Shown in pieces: positions 34,690-43,338 of a stretch of 64,000 nt of DNA. The notes below the pieces were generated by a model. It saw nothing but the letters and a program-made list of their open reading frames with translations, made no database searches and was not told where the DNA came from. This DNA comes from JAVJRN01 sp040218415 (GTDB lineage: Bacteria; Bacteroidota; Bacteroidia; Cytophagales; Cyclobacteriaceae). The translations under genes and the position numbers were made by a program. Location: the NCBI GenBank assembly GCA_040218415.1, contig JAVJRN010000080.1:248001-312000 (forward strand). Direction: 5' to 3'. Position 1 is the first letter of the stretch. Each line of letters begins with the position of its first letter.

Positions 34690-35610
34690 ATGTATAAATG
34701 GCTCACAATTATCTTCTTTTATATCATTGGTATTGCCCTATTAGGCTCTGAAGCGGGTTGCAATACCATCTCATTCCGAGAACGTGCCGATAGCCTTTTT
34801 TTAATAACAGATCATGTGGATGTTTATTATGATTTGAAATCTCCAGTTGACAAACACTTTCTTCCCTATGTACTTACTGAAATCTCAGGTTTGACATTAC
34901 TGAATGAAACAAAACTGCTTTGTGTAGAAGATGAAGGTGGGCGAGTCTATGAATATGACCTTGTCAAAAGAAAAATAACCAATGCCATAACATTTGGACG
35001 CCCAGGAGACTATGAAGGTGTTGAATTGATTGACAGCACCATATATGTACTTAGAAGCGATGGAGATTTATTTGTATTTAAGTACACGACCGAAGATTTT
35101 GCTACCGCAGAAAAAATTGAAAATGCGCTTAGCGCTGAAAACGATACCGAAGGTTTGGGTTATAACGCCAAAGAGGGCACATTACTTATAGCTTGCAAAG
35201 CTGAAGAGGACATTGATGGCGTGAAAGCTAAAGGTAAAACGGTGTATCCATTCGACTTGAAAGAAGGAAAAATTATTAAAAAGCCATTTTTTGAGATTGA
35301 AAAAGACGATTTGGAAGATTTTTTTGAGGCCAATCGGGACTTTGAATACGAGGAAGAAAGGATAAAATTTGAACCATCAGGGGTTGCGTACAATCCTGCG
35401 GATGGGTATTATTACATTATTGCATCAGCTGGTAAACTGATGGTCGTATTGAATGAAAAAGGATCGATTATGGCCAGTTATCCCATCGCCCCTCGTATAT
35501 TGAACCAACCAGAAGGCATCTGCTTTGCACCAAATGGAGACTTGTACATAAGCTCAGAAGGTGAAGGAGACAAAGGTTATATTTTAAAATTTTCAAAGAT
35601 CGTTAAATGA
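34690..35610 (+). CDS. SdiA-regulated-type propeller lipoprotein
   Basis: A 306-residue protein with a hydrophobic N-terminus that may be a lipoprotein signal (Cys at about residue 24, GSEAGCN) or an anchor. The body reads as a beta-propeller of the SdiA-regulated (SMP-30-like) kind: LTEISGLTLLNETKLL, EGVELIDSTIYVLRSDG, EPSGVAYNPADGYYYI and QPEGICFAPNGDLYISSEG. It starts 70 bp from the HD-PycTM gene, divergently, and its stop overlaps the next ATG by 4 bp, so it is coupled to the phosphoesterase-barrel fusion. A role as a secreted sensor or phytase-like enzyme is possible; I see no proof. Confidence 0.7.
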   Translation: MYKWLTIIFFYIIGIALLGSEAGCNTISFRERADSLFLITDHVDVYYDLKSPVDKHFLPYVLTEISGLTLLNETKLLCVEDEGGRVYEYDLVKRKITNAITFGRPGDYEGVELIDSTIYVLRSDGDLFVFKYTTEDFATAEKIENALSAENDTEGLGYNAKEGTLLIACKAEEDIDGVKAKGKTVYPFDLKEGKIIKKPFFEIEKDDLEDFFEANRDFEYEEERIKFEPSGVAYNPADGYYYIIASAGKLMVVLNEKGSIMASYPIAPRILNQPEGICFAPNGDLYISSEGEGDKGYILKFSKIVK

Positions 35611-38600
35611 GAAAGTTTCTAGCAGCATTGAGCGTGCTTTTAATTGGCATGACTGCATCTGCTCAAGATATCAACGTATATCTTATTGGAGATACTGGAA
35701 AACCACAATACCCTGAGGATAGTAATCTCGACTATTTAAAATCTCAATTCTTTGAGGCTACTGCTGACGATTTTTTGATCTTTTTAGGAGATAATGTATA
35801 TCCAATGGGCATTCCATCAAAGGAACACCCCAAAAGACAATTATTCGAGAAAAGACTCAACCCTGCATTAGATCTAATCAAAGCATTTCCGGGTAAGTCA
35901 TTTATGGTTCCCGGTAATCACGACTGGAAACAAGGCAGTCGCGGAGGTTGGGATCAGGTGAAACATATGCAAGAATACATCGACGATTATCTAGGTGATA
36001 ATACTGTTTTTCAACCAAGAAATGCCTGTCCTGGTCCGGTGGAAGTCAATATCGCTCCTGAAATTACATTGATATTAGTAGACACACAATACATGCTTCA
36101 TCCTTGGGAAAAACCTGGAGGCGAAGAGGGATGTAATGCAAAATCATCCACCGACGCAATACTTCAGCTAGAAGAAATCATTATCAACAACAAAAAGAAA
36201 CATGTGATCATAGCGGGACATCACCCAATGTACTCCAAAGGCCCGCATGGAGGAGTTTACACTTTCAGACAGCACTTATTTCCATTGACTGATGTAAAGA
36301 GAAAACTTTGGATTCCTCTCCCAGTAATTGGGAGTATATATCCTCTTTACAGAGCCCTTTTGGGCAATAGGCAGGACATAGCTCATCCAAGATACCGCCT
36401 CGTTAGAAATACCATTTTGGAGATGATGGAGCCGTGTGAAGATGTCGTGTATGTCAACGGACATGAGCATTCGCTTCAATATATCGCGCGTGAAGGACAC
36501 CACTTCATTACGAGTGGCTCAGGTTCAAAATCATCCAACGTGAAAAAGGGTAAATACTCTAAATATGCCTTTGAAGGCAGAGGTTTTGCAAAACTTACCT
36601 ATCGCCAAGCAAAAGACGTTTCCATTTCATTTTATGATGGAGACAATCAAGAGCGGTTAGATTCGATGGAGTTGTACAGTAAGGAGGTAGATATTCCCAA
36701 AAGGGAGTCGCTCAATTTTGACTTTAAAGACAGCACGATAATAGCACCGATCAGCGACAGATATAAGGGCGCCAGTAAGAATAAGAAATTTTGGCTTGGC
36801 GAAAACTATCGCGACCTGTGGGCTGAGCCAGTAGAAATGCCCGTCTTCAATATTGGTACGGAGCATGGCGGATTAAAAATATTGAAAATGGGAGGGGGAA
36901 ACCAAACAAAATCTCTTCGGCTAGAAACGGCGGCTGGTCGACAATACGTTTTGCGGTCTTTGGAAAAGTACACAGAAAAGCTCATTCCAACACCACTTCA
37001 AAAAACGCTGGTCGCTGACTTGCTTCAGGATCAAATCTCTGCGTCAAATCCATACGGAGCATTTGCTATACCACCACTTGCCGATGCGATTGGTATCTAT
37101 CATACAAACCCAAGCCTCGTCTACATTCCGGATGATCCGCGCTTTGGTGAATACCAAGATATTTTCAAAAATATGCCTGTGCTTTATGAGGAGCGGCCAA
37201 ATGATGAAGCCGCCTTTGAACCGTTTTTTGGTGCAGGTGACGATATTGATGGCACAGATGATCTTGTAGAGGAACTCGGCGATGATAATGACGAAATCAT
37301 TGACCAACCTTTCGCATTGCGATCTCGGCTTTTTGATATGATTATTGGTGATTGGGACCGCCACGATGATCAATGGCGATGGGTCGCCTATGACAATGAA
37401 AATGGAAAAGGTCATACTTGGAGACCAATCCCCAGAGATAGAGATCAAGTTTTTTTTCAGCCTGATGGTGTTTTTGCTTGGATTGCCACGAGAAAATTTG
37501 CTTTGCCTAATACGGAAGGTTTTTATCCAAAAATGCGCTACCCACCCGGGTTTAATACGAGCGCTCGTTTTTTCGATCGTACTTTCATTCACGAGCTGGA
37601 ATGGGAGGAGTGGGAAAAAGAGATTGCGTTTATTCAGAAAAACCTCACCGATGAAGAAATAGAGAATGCGTTTAAGCGCTGGCCAGATAAAATTCAAGAA
37701 ATGAAGGCTGATGAAATGATCCGTATTATGAAAGCTCGCCGGGACGATATGCCTAGATTCGCCCGCATCCATTATGAATTTTTATCGAAGGAAGTAGAAA
37801 TAACTGGTTCGAATGATGAGGAAAAATTTCTTGTAGAAAGAATGCCCGACGGTAGGACGAAGGTCACGGTAAACAAACTCAACAAGAAAAAGGAACTTAA
37901 AAGAAAAATGTATGAGCGCACCTTCCTTCCTGATGAAACAGATGAAATCAGGCTTTACGGGTTTGAAGGAGAAGATGAGTTTGAGATAATAGGAGAAGGA
38001 AAGCAGGGAATTAAGGTTAGAATTATTGGTGGAGAGGATAAAGATAATATTGTAGATGAATCGAAAGTGAGTGGATTGGGTAAAAAAACGGTCGTTTATG
38101 ATTTGAAATCAAATACTGACCTGGAGCAATCCACGGAAACCAAATCACGATTGAGTAAGAACCCAATGGTCAACCAGTATAACCGACGCGGTTTTGAGTA
38201 CAATAAGACTGTTCCACTTATATCAGCTCAATTCAACCGTGATGATGGTCTCTTTATAGGAGGTGGCTTTTTACATTATCAGGAAGAGTGGCGAAAAGAT
38301 CCATATGCTTCTAAACATCAACTCACTGGAAATGTCGCGCTGGCCACTGGTAGCTTCAACTTTTATTACAATGGTACTTTGAATGATATCATTGGTAAAT
38401 GGGATCTCAACGCCGACCTTGCATACCAGCGCCCTTTTGGAGTCACTAATTATTTTGGTTTGGGTAATAATTCGCAATTCGACTATCAGGGAGAAGCGGC
38501 GGCTAATGGCTTTGACGATGAGATAGACTACTACCGCATACAATACGAACGATCAGAAAATTTTCTAAGTATAGGAAGGCATCTTGGTCAAAAGGGCTTG

Positions 38601-39269
38601 CTCAAAGTCGGACCGCAGTATTTTAGATATGAACTCTCTGAGCAGGACAATAAATACATCAGCTCGCCGGAAAGCGACCTTGATCAAAATGCTATCTACA
38701 GGACATTTTCATACCTCGGATACCGTGCAGAAATTCAAGCGGATACGCGTAACCACCAAGCGCTCCCATCCACAGGAGTTTTTGCTAATTTGAAAGTGGA
38801 AAACCTATTGGCCCTGAATAACAATACTGAAGATATCAATCGAATATCCAGCGAGTTTATCTTTTACCTTTCAACTAAAATACCTGCAAGAGTAGTTTTA
38901 GGAAATAGAGTTGGGTTCAGCCACAATTTCAATGATATTGAGTTTTTCAATGGTGCTCAAATAGGTAGAGCAAATGTAAGAGGGTATCGACGAGCAAGAT
39001 TTGTGGGTAATACTTCATTCTACCATAATGTTGATTTAAGGGTCAATTTATTTACGTTTAGAACCTACCTCTTGCCTGTTGGTGTGGGAATCACAGGATT
39101 TCATGATGTTGGGAGAGTTTGGTTCATCGGCGAAACATCCAACGACTGGCATTCGAGCAAAGGTTTTGGTTTTTGGTTGTCCCCTCTCAACCAAGTAGTC
39201 ATATCAACAACCATCGCATTTTCAGAAGAAGAAACACTCCCAATAGTAAGCTTAGGCTTTCAATTCTAG
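35607..39269 (+). CDS. phosphoesterase / kinase-like / outer-membrane-barrel fusion protein
   Basis: The 1220-residue protein has a signal peptide (1-19). Residues about 20-340 are a calcineurin-like metallophosphoesterase with GDTG, GDNVYP, PGNHDW, AGHHPMYSKG and VNGHEHS. Residues about 400-700 are unusual: LRLETAAGRQYVLRSLEK and FDMIIGDWDRHDDQWRW followed by PRDRDQVF, a layout resembling the catalytic loops of HipA/Fam20-type kinases. Residues about 880-1220 form a BamA-like surface-antigen barrel ending in LGFQF, with an aromatic C-terminus. It is coupled to the upstream propeller gene. Fusions of a phosphatase with a barrel occur in Bacteroidota; the middle-domain call is inference. Confidence 0.75.
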   Translation: MRKFLAALSVLLIGMTASAQDINVYLIGDTGKPQYPEDSNLDYLKSQFFEATADDFLIFLGDNVYPMGIPSKEHPKRQLFEKRLNPALDLIKAFPGKSFMVPGNHDWKQGSRGGWDQVKHMQEYIDDYLGDNTVFQPRNACPGPVEVNIAPEITLILVDTQYMLHPWEKPGGEEGCNAKSSTDAILQLEEIIINNKKKHVIIAGHHPMYSKGPHGGVYTFRQHLFPLTDVKRKLWIPLPVIGSIYPLYRALLGNRQDIAHPRYRLVRNTILEMMEPCEDVVYVNGHEHSLQYIAREGHHFITSGSGSKSSNVKKGKYSKYAFEGRGFAKLTYRQAKDVSISFYDGDNQERLDSMELYSKEVDIPKRESLNFDFKDSTIIAPISDRYKGASKNKKFWLGENYRDLWAEPVEMPVFNIGTEHGGLKILKMGGGNQTKSLRLETAAGRQYVLRSLEKYTEKLIPTPLQKTLVADLLQDQISASNPYGAFAIPPLADAIGIYHTNPSLVYIPDDPRFGEYQDIFKNMPVLYEERPNDEAAFEPFFGAGDDIDGTDDLVEELGDDNDEIIDQPFALRSRLFDMIIGDWDRHDDQWRWVAYDNENGKGHTWRPIPRDRDQVFFQPDGVFAWIATRKFALPNTEGFYPKMRYPPGFNTSARFFDRTFIHELEWEEWEKEIAFIQKNLTDEEIENAFKRWPDKIQEMKADEMIRIMKARRDDMPRFARIHYEFLSKEVEITGSNDEEKFLVERMPDGRTKVTVNKLNKKKELKRKMYERTFLPDETDEIRLYGFEGEDEFEIIGEGKQGIKVRIIGGEDKDNIVDESKVSGLGKKTVVYDLKSNTDLEQSTETKSRLSKNPMVNQYNRRGFEYNKTVPLISAQFNRDDGLFIGGGFLHYQEEWRKDPYASKHQLTGNVALATGSFNFYYNGTLNDIIGKWDLNADLAYQRPFGVTNYFGLGNNSQFDYQGEAAANGFDDEIDYYRIQYERSENFLSIGRHLGQKGLLKVGPQYFRYELSEQDNKYISSPESDLDQNAIYRTFSYLGYRAEIQADTRNHQALPSTGVFANLKVENLLALNNNTEDINRISSEFIFYLSTKIPARVVLGNRVGFSHNFNDIEFFNGAQIGRANVRGYRRARFVGNTSFYHNVDLRVNLFTFRTYLLPVGVGITGFHDVGRVWFIGETSNDWHSSKGFGFWLSPLNQVVISTTIAFSEEETLPIVSLGFQF

Positions 39270-39314
39270 CTCTTCATTGAGGTTTTTTTTATCTTCACAC
39301 AAAAATTTAACAAT

Positions 39315-39779
39315 ATGAGTCAATTGATCATTTCAAGCCACGCCGAATTCGCGGAATATCTTGGGCAAGACCTGGGAGAGTCTTTACCACTTAAGATCTC
39401 CCAAGAGCAGATCAATCAATTCGCGTCAGCAACTTTGGATCATCAGTGGATTCATTGTGATGAAGAAAAGGCAAAAGCTGGTCCGTTTGGAACTACTATC
39501 GCACATGGATATCTAACCTTGTCTGTATTGCCGCACATGTGGGGACAAATTTTGGAAGCAAAAAACCTTAAGATGATGGTCAACTATGGTATTGATAGTC
39601 TGAAATTTAACCAACCCGTTCCTGTGGGCAGTGAATTGATATTAAAAGCAAAGCTTATCAACCTAACGGATTTGAGAGGAATTACAAAAGCAGAGGTAAG
39701 TGCGCGAATGGAGATTATTGGAAACAAAAAGCCCGCCTTTACCGGAACGCTCATATTATTGTATCACTTCGAAAAATAA
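39315..39779 (+). CDS. MaoC family dehydratase
   Basis: The 154-residue hot-dog protein has the hydratase signature: ATLDHQWIHCDEEKA followed by GPFGTTIAHGYLTLS, giving the catalytic Asp and His. Such single-domain (R)-specific enoyl-CoA hydratases act in fatty-acid or polyhydroxyalkanoate metabolism; the acyl chain is not predicted. Its stop overlaps the next start (TAATG), so the two are coupled. It lies 45 bp after the barrel fusion gene. Confidence 0.88.
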   Translation: MSQLIISSHAEFAEYLGQDLGESLPLKISQEQINQFASATLDHQWIHCDEEKAKAGPFGTTIAHGYLTLSVLPHMWGQILEAKNLKMMVNYGIDSLKFNQPVPVGSELILKAKLINLTDLRGITKAEVSARMEIIGNKKPAFTGTLILLYHFEK

Positions 39780-40024
39780 TGTCCTGCCCATCTGGTAAAA
39801 GAATTTATCTCAGTGCTAAAGACGCGGAAGAGGCTTTGATTCAGGCGTGGATTAATTTTGAATATCGTGAAGGCTCTGGTCCGATCTCTTTTTATGAGTG
39901 CGACGATTGTCGCAATTATCATCTTACTTCATGGCCACCAATGAATGAGGTGCTTAGAGAAGCCTTAGATTCTGGATATATACAAAAAGAAAAACGCTCC
40001 CGAGATTGGGAGCGTCGTTTTTAG
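39779..40024 (+). CDS. small zinc-ribbon-like protein of unknown function
   Basis: The 81-residue protein starts MSCPSGKRIYLSAKDAE and has a second Cys pair in YECDDCRNYHLTSWP, followed by a helical tail that ends RRF. The Cys pairs suggest a small zinc-binding fold. I do not recognise the function. The start overlaps the maoC stop by one base. The last codons are encoded by the terminator hairpin at 39991-40022, so the end of the gene and the end of the transcript coincide. Confidence 0.65.
   Translation: MSCPSGKRIYLSAKDAEEALIQAWINFEYREGSGPISFYECDDCRNYHLTSWPPMNEVLREALDSGYIQKEKRSRDWERRF
39991..40022. terminator. bidirectional terminator between convergent genes
   Basis: Arms ACGCTCCC (39994-40001) and GGGAGCGT (40008-40015) pair with a 6-base loop. 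On the plus strand a T run follows (40018-40022); on the minus strand the complement of the A-rich left flank gives a T run. The hairpin lies at the end of the 81-residue gene and 24 bp beyond the asmA stop, so it can end both transcripts. Confidence 0.8.
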
Positions 40025-40045
40025 TATCCGCTACTGGAAAGGAAA

Positions 40046-42739
40046 TTATTCTTTCCCTCCATCTTTCTTTTTCTTTCCAAAAATATCTTTAATCGCGCTC
40101 TTAGCTTCTTCTTCAGCTTTTTTCTTCGCCTTTGCTGCAGCTTCTTCTGCTAACCTTTTCGCTTCATCCGCTTTCTCTTTAGCTATTCGCTCCACCTCTG
40201 CCTTTTTCTCCGCGGCGATCCTTTCTGCCTCGGCTTTTTGCTTCGCCAATTCTTCAGTAGCCTTCTTTTTAGCGGCATCTAATTTTTCCTTTGCGGCATC
40301 CTTCAAAGCGGCTTTGGACGAAGCGCCAGACGAACCAGCTGGTTTGGCACTAACGAAACGGACATTATAATCATCATAAGTTCCTGTCACTCCTAGCGTT
40401 ACATCAAGGCTATTGCTAAGTATCTCTTTACCTCCGAAATAAGAGGATAAAAGTTTATTGGCAGCATCTCCAACCTTGCCAGAGGGCACATTGGTCATCA
40501 TCTGATAATCCATATATCCATCGACCGCCGTGCTACCAGAGATTGTTGTTTTTCTGCCTCCGAGTACCACATCAAATGGCTGTACAAACACCTTTCCATT
40601 GACGATTTCCAGGTTCATAGATACATCTCGCATAGTCAATGTGCCGTCTTCCGCTTTCGATATTTTCGTTACTTGGGCAATCTTCTCGAGTATTTCTAGA
40701 TTCTCTAATGCCCCATCTTGAATAAGTACACTGGCATAACCCTGCATTTTATCTTCTATCGGCATCATTTCATTATCCAATAAGCCTGTAAGCTTAAGGT
40801 CTGCCGAAAACTTACCAGACATTTTTTCAGCCATTGGTGCCATTTTTTGAACCGTATTGAACGCTTGAAAAGAGGATGCGATACTCAGGTCCTTGATTCC
40901 AAAATCGAAGTTGTATTCTGGTATTTCAGGCCTTGAGGCATAAAAACCATTCATTTCGAAATATCCTTTGAGCATCTCAAAATTAACTTTATTCATATTC
41001 AAACTACCTTCTCTTACAACAACTTCACCGGTAAATGCATTCATCGCCAAGTTGTCATATAGAAGTTTGTCTATCTTAGAAGTAAGCACAAAATCAATAT
41101 TTGTTGGTATTCTTACGATCTCCAGTGCTGCTGTGTCCTCCGGAACTTCCGAAAGAGAATCTTCCGCCACGATCCATTCATTGGCATCTACCAGTTTTGA
41201 TCGATAGTTCAACTTACCTTGAAGTGTGGCGCTATCAGACAGGGCATAGGCCATATAATTGGTTATTCTGCCGTCCATATTCAGATCTGTTTTACCAGCA
41301 TTTCCAGCAAACTTTTCTAACGCAATTTCATTAGTGTTAAAAGTCATTTTGGCGTCACTGATTCCAAAACCTTGTGGTAAATCAGGACTTTCGTATTTAA
41401 ATCCTTTTATCGCCATGCTTCCAGCCGCATTCAATTTTTGGTATTGCTCTGCCTCCAAGTCCGACATTTTACCTTTGGTTTGGAATTTTGCGTTCATCTT
41501 TCCCGCTAAAGTCATTCCTTCGATTGGGAATATTTTAGTGATTTTATCAAGATCAACGTCTCCATCAAGTTTAAAATCCCAGAAATAGTCCTCTAGGTTT
41601 TTGAAAAATAATGATGCCGAGACATCCTCGCCATCGAGTGACATTTGGAATTTCTCCATATTAAAGCTGGTTTCTGTCAAGTCAGCTGAGGGGTACATAA
41701 AATTCGATCTGATGGTGATTTTTTCCATCGGAACAGGATATTCTGCATACAAAATACTCCCATTGTCAACATTCAAGTTCGCAGAAACTGCAGGCATACT
41801 GTTATCATTATAAATGCCTTTTACATATCCGTCAAAGTCAACCTTACCCTTAGCGGTTACACCTTCCAAGTATTCTTGATACGCCCCAGGAATCAATGAA
41901 AGAATACTTACCATAGAAATATCTTGTCCTGAGTAATTGATATCAATATTGATATCATCAGAAGGCATAGCTACGAAACCTTTAAAATTGAAACCAAAGT
42001 TGCTAAGCGCAGCGCGATTTTCTTTGAAAGTAAAGGTCATGGTTTCAAAGTCCATAGCCATTACCAAATCAATATCAAGTGATTTATCATTGATATATTT
42101 TACGCCATCATAGTTCATTGTGAAAGAACTGGCTGTGGTTTTTGTCTTCATATCAAAGACATCTGAAGCAAAATCTCCGCTTCCCTGATGATTCAATGAG
42201 GCTATTTCTACCTTCATCGGAAGCGTAGCATCATCGTAAATGACTGTTCCGTTGACTATTTCCCAGTTAGCTATTTCAATGCTTAAAGGTGCCGATTGCG
42301 CAGTATCTTCTTCGCTGGCCGCTTCTTGTGTAGGTTTAGCGATATCATAGTTAGCTTGACCATCTTCTAATACTTTAACTTTTATCTTAGGATCCATGAG
42401 TGTTACATCTAAGATCCTTATTTGGTCTCCTTTAATGACCGACATGATATCGAGCGTAAGCCCAAAATTTCCAATAGACGCAAGTGTATCGTTGGCAAAT
42501 ACTCCCTGACCAACTATTCCGAAATTCCCTACACCAACAGATATATTAGGAAATGACTTGATGAGGCTCAGCGTGAAATCATTGGTATCGTAATATACCT
42601 GCGCATTGAGCGATTTATCAAGCTCGCGATCAATAGCCGCCTGAATATCATCTTTGAAAATAAACGGGATGGTAACAAGTGCAATGAGAATAAGCAGTAT
42701 AAGTGCTCCAAAAAATAGAAATACCTTTTTCATAAACAT
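40046..42739 (-). CDS. AsmA family protein with charged C-terminal tail
   Basis: An 897-residue protein with an N-terminal membrane anchor (about residues 4-28) and the long beta-rich AsmA body (to about 830), with typical blocks VGNFGIVGQGVF, NWEIVNGTVIYDD and the C-terminal MRDVSMNLEIVNGKVFVQP and ISGSTAVDGYMDYQM. AsmA-like proteins bridge the inner and outer membranes and affect phospholipid or LPS transport. The last 65 residues are a Lys/Ala/Glu-rich coiled coil with many repeats of the KAEAER and KADEAK type. Two ATG codons, 42739 and 42733, are possible starts. A terminator ends the transcript. Confidence 0.88.
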   Translation of the reverse strand: MFMKKVFLFFGALILLILIALVTIPFIFKDDIQAAIDRELDKSLNAQVYYDTNDFTLSLIKSFPNISVGVGNFGIVGQGVFANDTLASIGNFGLTLDIMSVIKGDQIRILDVTLMDPKIKVKVLEDGQANYDIAKPTQEAASEEDTAQSAPLSIEIANWEIVNGTVIYDDATLPMKVEIASLNHQGSGDFASDVFDMKTKTTASSFTMNYDGVKYINDKSLDIDLVMAMDFETMTFTFKENRAALSNFGFNFKGFVAMPSDDINIDINYSGQDISMVSILSLIPGAYQEYLEGVTAKGKVDFDGYVKGIYNDNSMPAVSANLNVDNGSILYAEYPVPMEKITIRSNFMYPSADLTETSFNMEKFQMSLDGEDVSASLFFKNLEDYFWDFKLDGDVDLDKITKIFPIEGMTLAGKMNAKFQTKGKMSDLEAEQYQKLNAAGSMAIKGFKYESPDLPQGFGISDAKMTFNTNEIALEKFAGNAGKTDLNMDGRITNYMAYALSDSATLQGKLNYRSKLVDANEWIVAEDSLSEVPEDTAALEIVRIPTNIDFVLTSKIDKLLYDNLAMNAFTGEVVVREGSLNMNKVNFEMLKGYFEMNGFYASRPEIPEYNFDFGIKDLSIASSFQAFNTVQKMAPMAEKMSGKFSADLKLTGLLDNEMMPIEDKMQGYASVLIQDGALENLEILEKIAQVTKISKAEDGTLTMRDVSMNLEIVNGKVFVQPFDVVLGGRKTTISGSTAVDGYMDYQMMTNVPSGKVGDAANKLLSSYFGGKEILSNSLDVTLGVTGTYDDYNVRFVSAKPAGSSGASSKAALKDAAKEKLDAAKKKATEELAKQKAEAERIAAEKKAEVERIAKEKADEAKRLAEEAAAKAKKKAEEEAKSAIKDIFGKKKKDGGKE

Positions 42740-42758
42740 ATTTTGGACGTGAAAAGAA

Positions 42759-42766
42759 CAAAATTA
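42759..42766 (-). promoter_or_regulatory. possible -7 box for asmA
   Basis: The minus strand reads TAATTTTG, an exact TAnnTTTG match about 20-27 bases upstream of the asmA ATG codons, giving a plausible leader of 10-20 bases. A -33 TTG at the usual spacing is not evident. Confidence 0.35.
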
Positions 42767-42882
42767 ACATTAATCCTGTCTCTTATGCCATGCACATGAA
42801 ATGGATTAATACTGATGTAACACCCGAGGTATGTCTATGTTATAAATTTCGGTAGAAGAGAGACTGGTTATTTGAGCCCAAA

Positions 42883-43287
42883 TTACTTGGTGAGCGTGAG
42901 CATGATATCGTCTAATAATTGCAATTCAATTTTATCATCGGACATTGATTTGATTTGATAAACCATGCCTGGAGTTTTATCGTCATTGATCAGCTCCAAA
43001 GAGTCATTGCTTACACTCCACATCAAATTATGGTCTAGCGTATCTGTGCTAAAGACACATCCTTCAAAGCCATACGCCTTAATATTCAATTTTTGACCAG
43101 TAAAAATAAATTTTCCGTTCATTGAGTAATCTGAAATACCTTCAATTTCTCCAAATGAAGTAGGGTCAGTGGACCATTTTGCCGTCCAATCTCCTTCTAG
43201 GTTGTTAGTCATTTTCTCTCCCTCTGTCGAAGAGGTGCCACATGAAAAAATAAAAACACTGATAAATACTACTATGATCTGTCTCAT
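42883..43287 (-). CDS. lipoprotein of unknown function
   Basis: A 134-residue protein with a lipoprotein signal peptide, the Cys at about residue 16 (FIFSCGTSS). The mature domain reads as a small beta barrel with GDWTAKWSTDP and FIFTGQKLNIKAYGFEGC. It resembles the lipocalin-like or META-like lipoproteins of Bacteroidota in length and pattern, but I cannot assign a ligand. The gene is separate from asmA by 143 bp and from the aldehyde dehydrogenase by 51 bp. Confidence 0.65.
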   Translation of the reverse strand: MRQIIVVFISVFIFSCGTSSTEGEKMTNNLEGDWTAKWSTDPTSFGEIEGISDYSMNGKFIFTGQKLNIKAYGFEGCVFSTDTLDHNLMWSVSNDSLELINDDKTPGMVYQIKSMSDDKIELQLLDDIMLTLTK

Positions 43288-43338
43288 CTTAATTACACGC
43301 TGCTTAAGTATATGTTATGTAACAGCAAATTAGCTCTA

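Noticed and set aside
37044..37772. 242-residue minus-strand open frame
   Set aside because: Antisense shadow inside the phosphoesterase/barrel fusion, with no family motif and poor start context.
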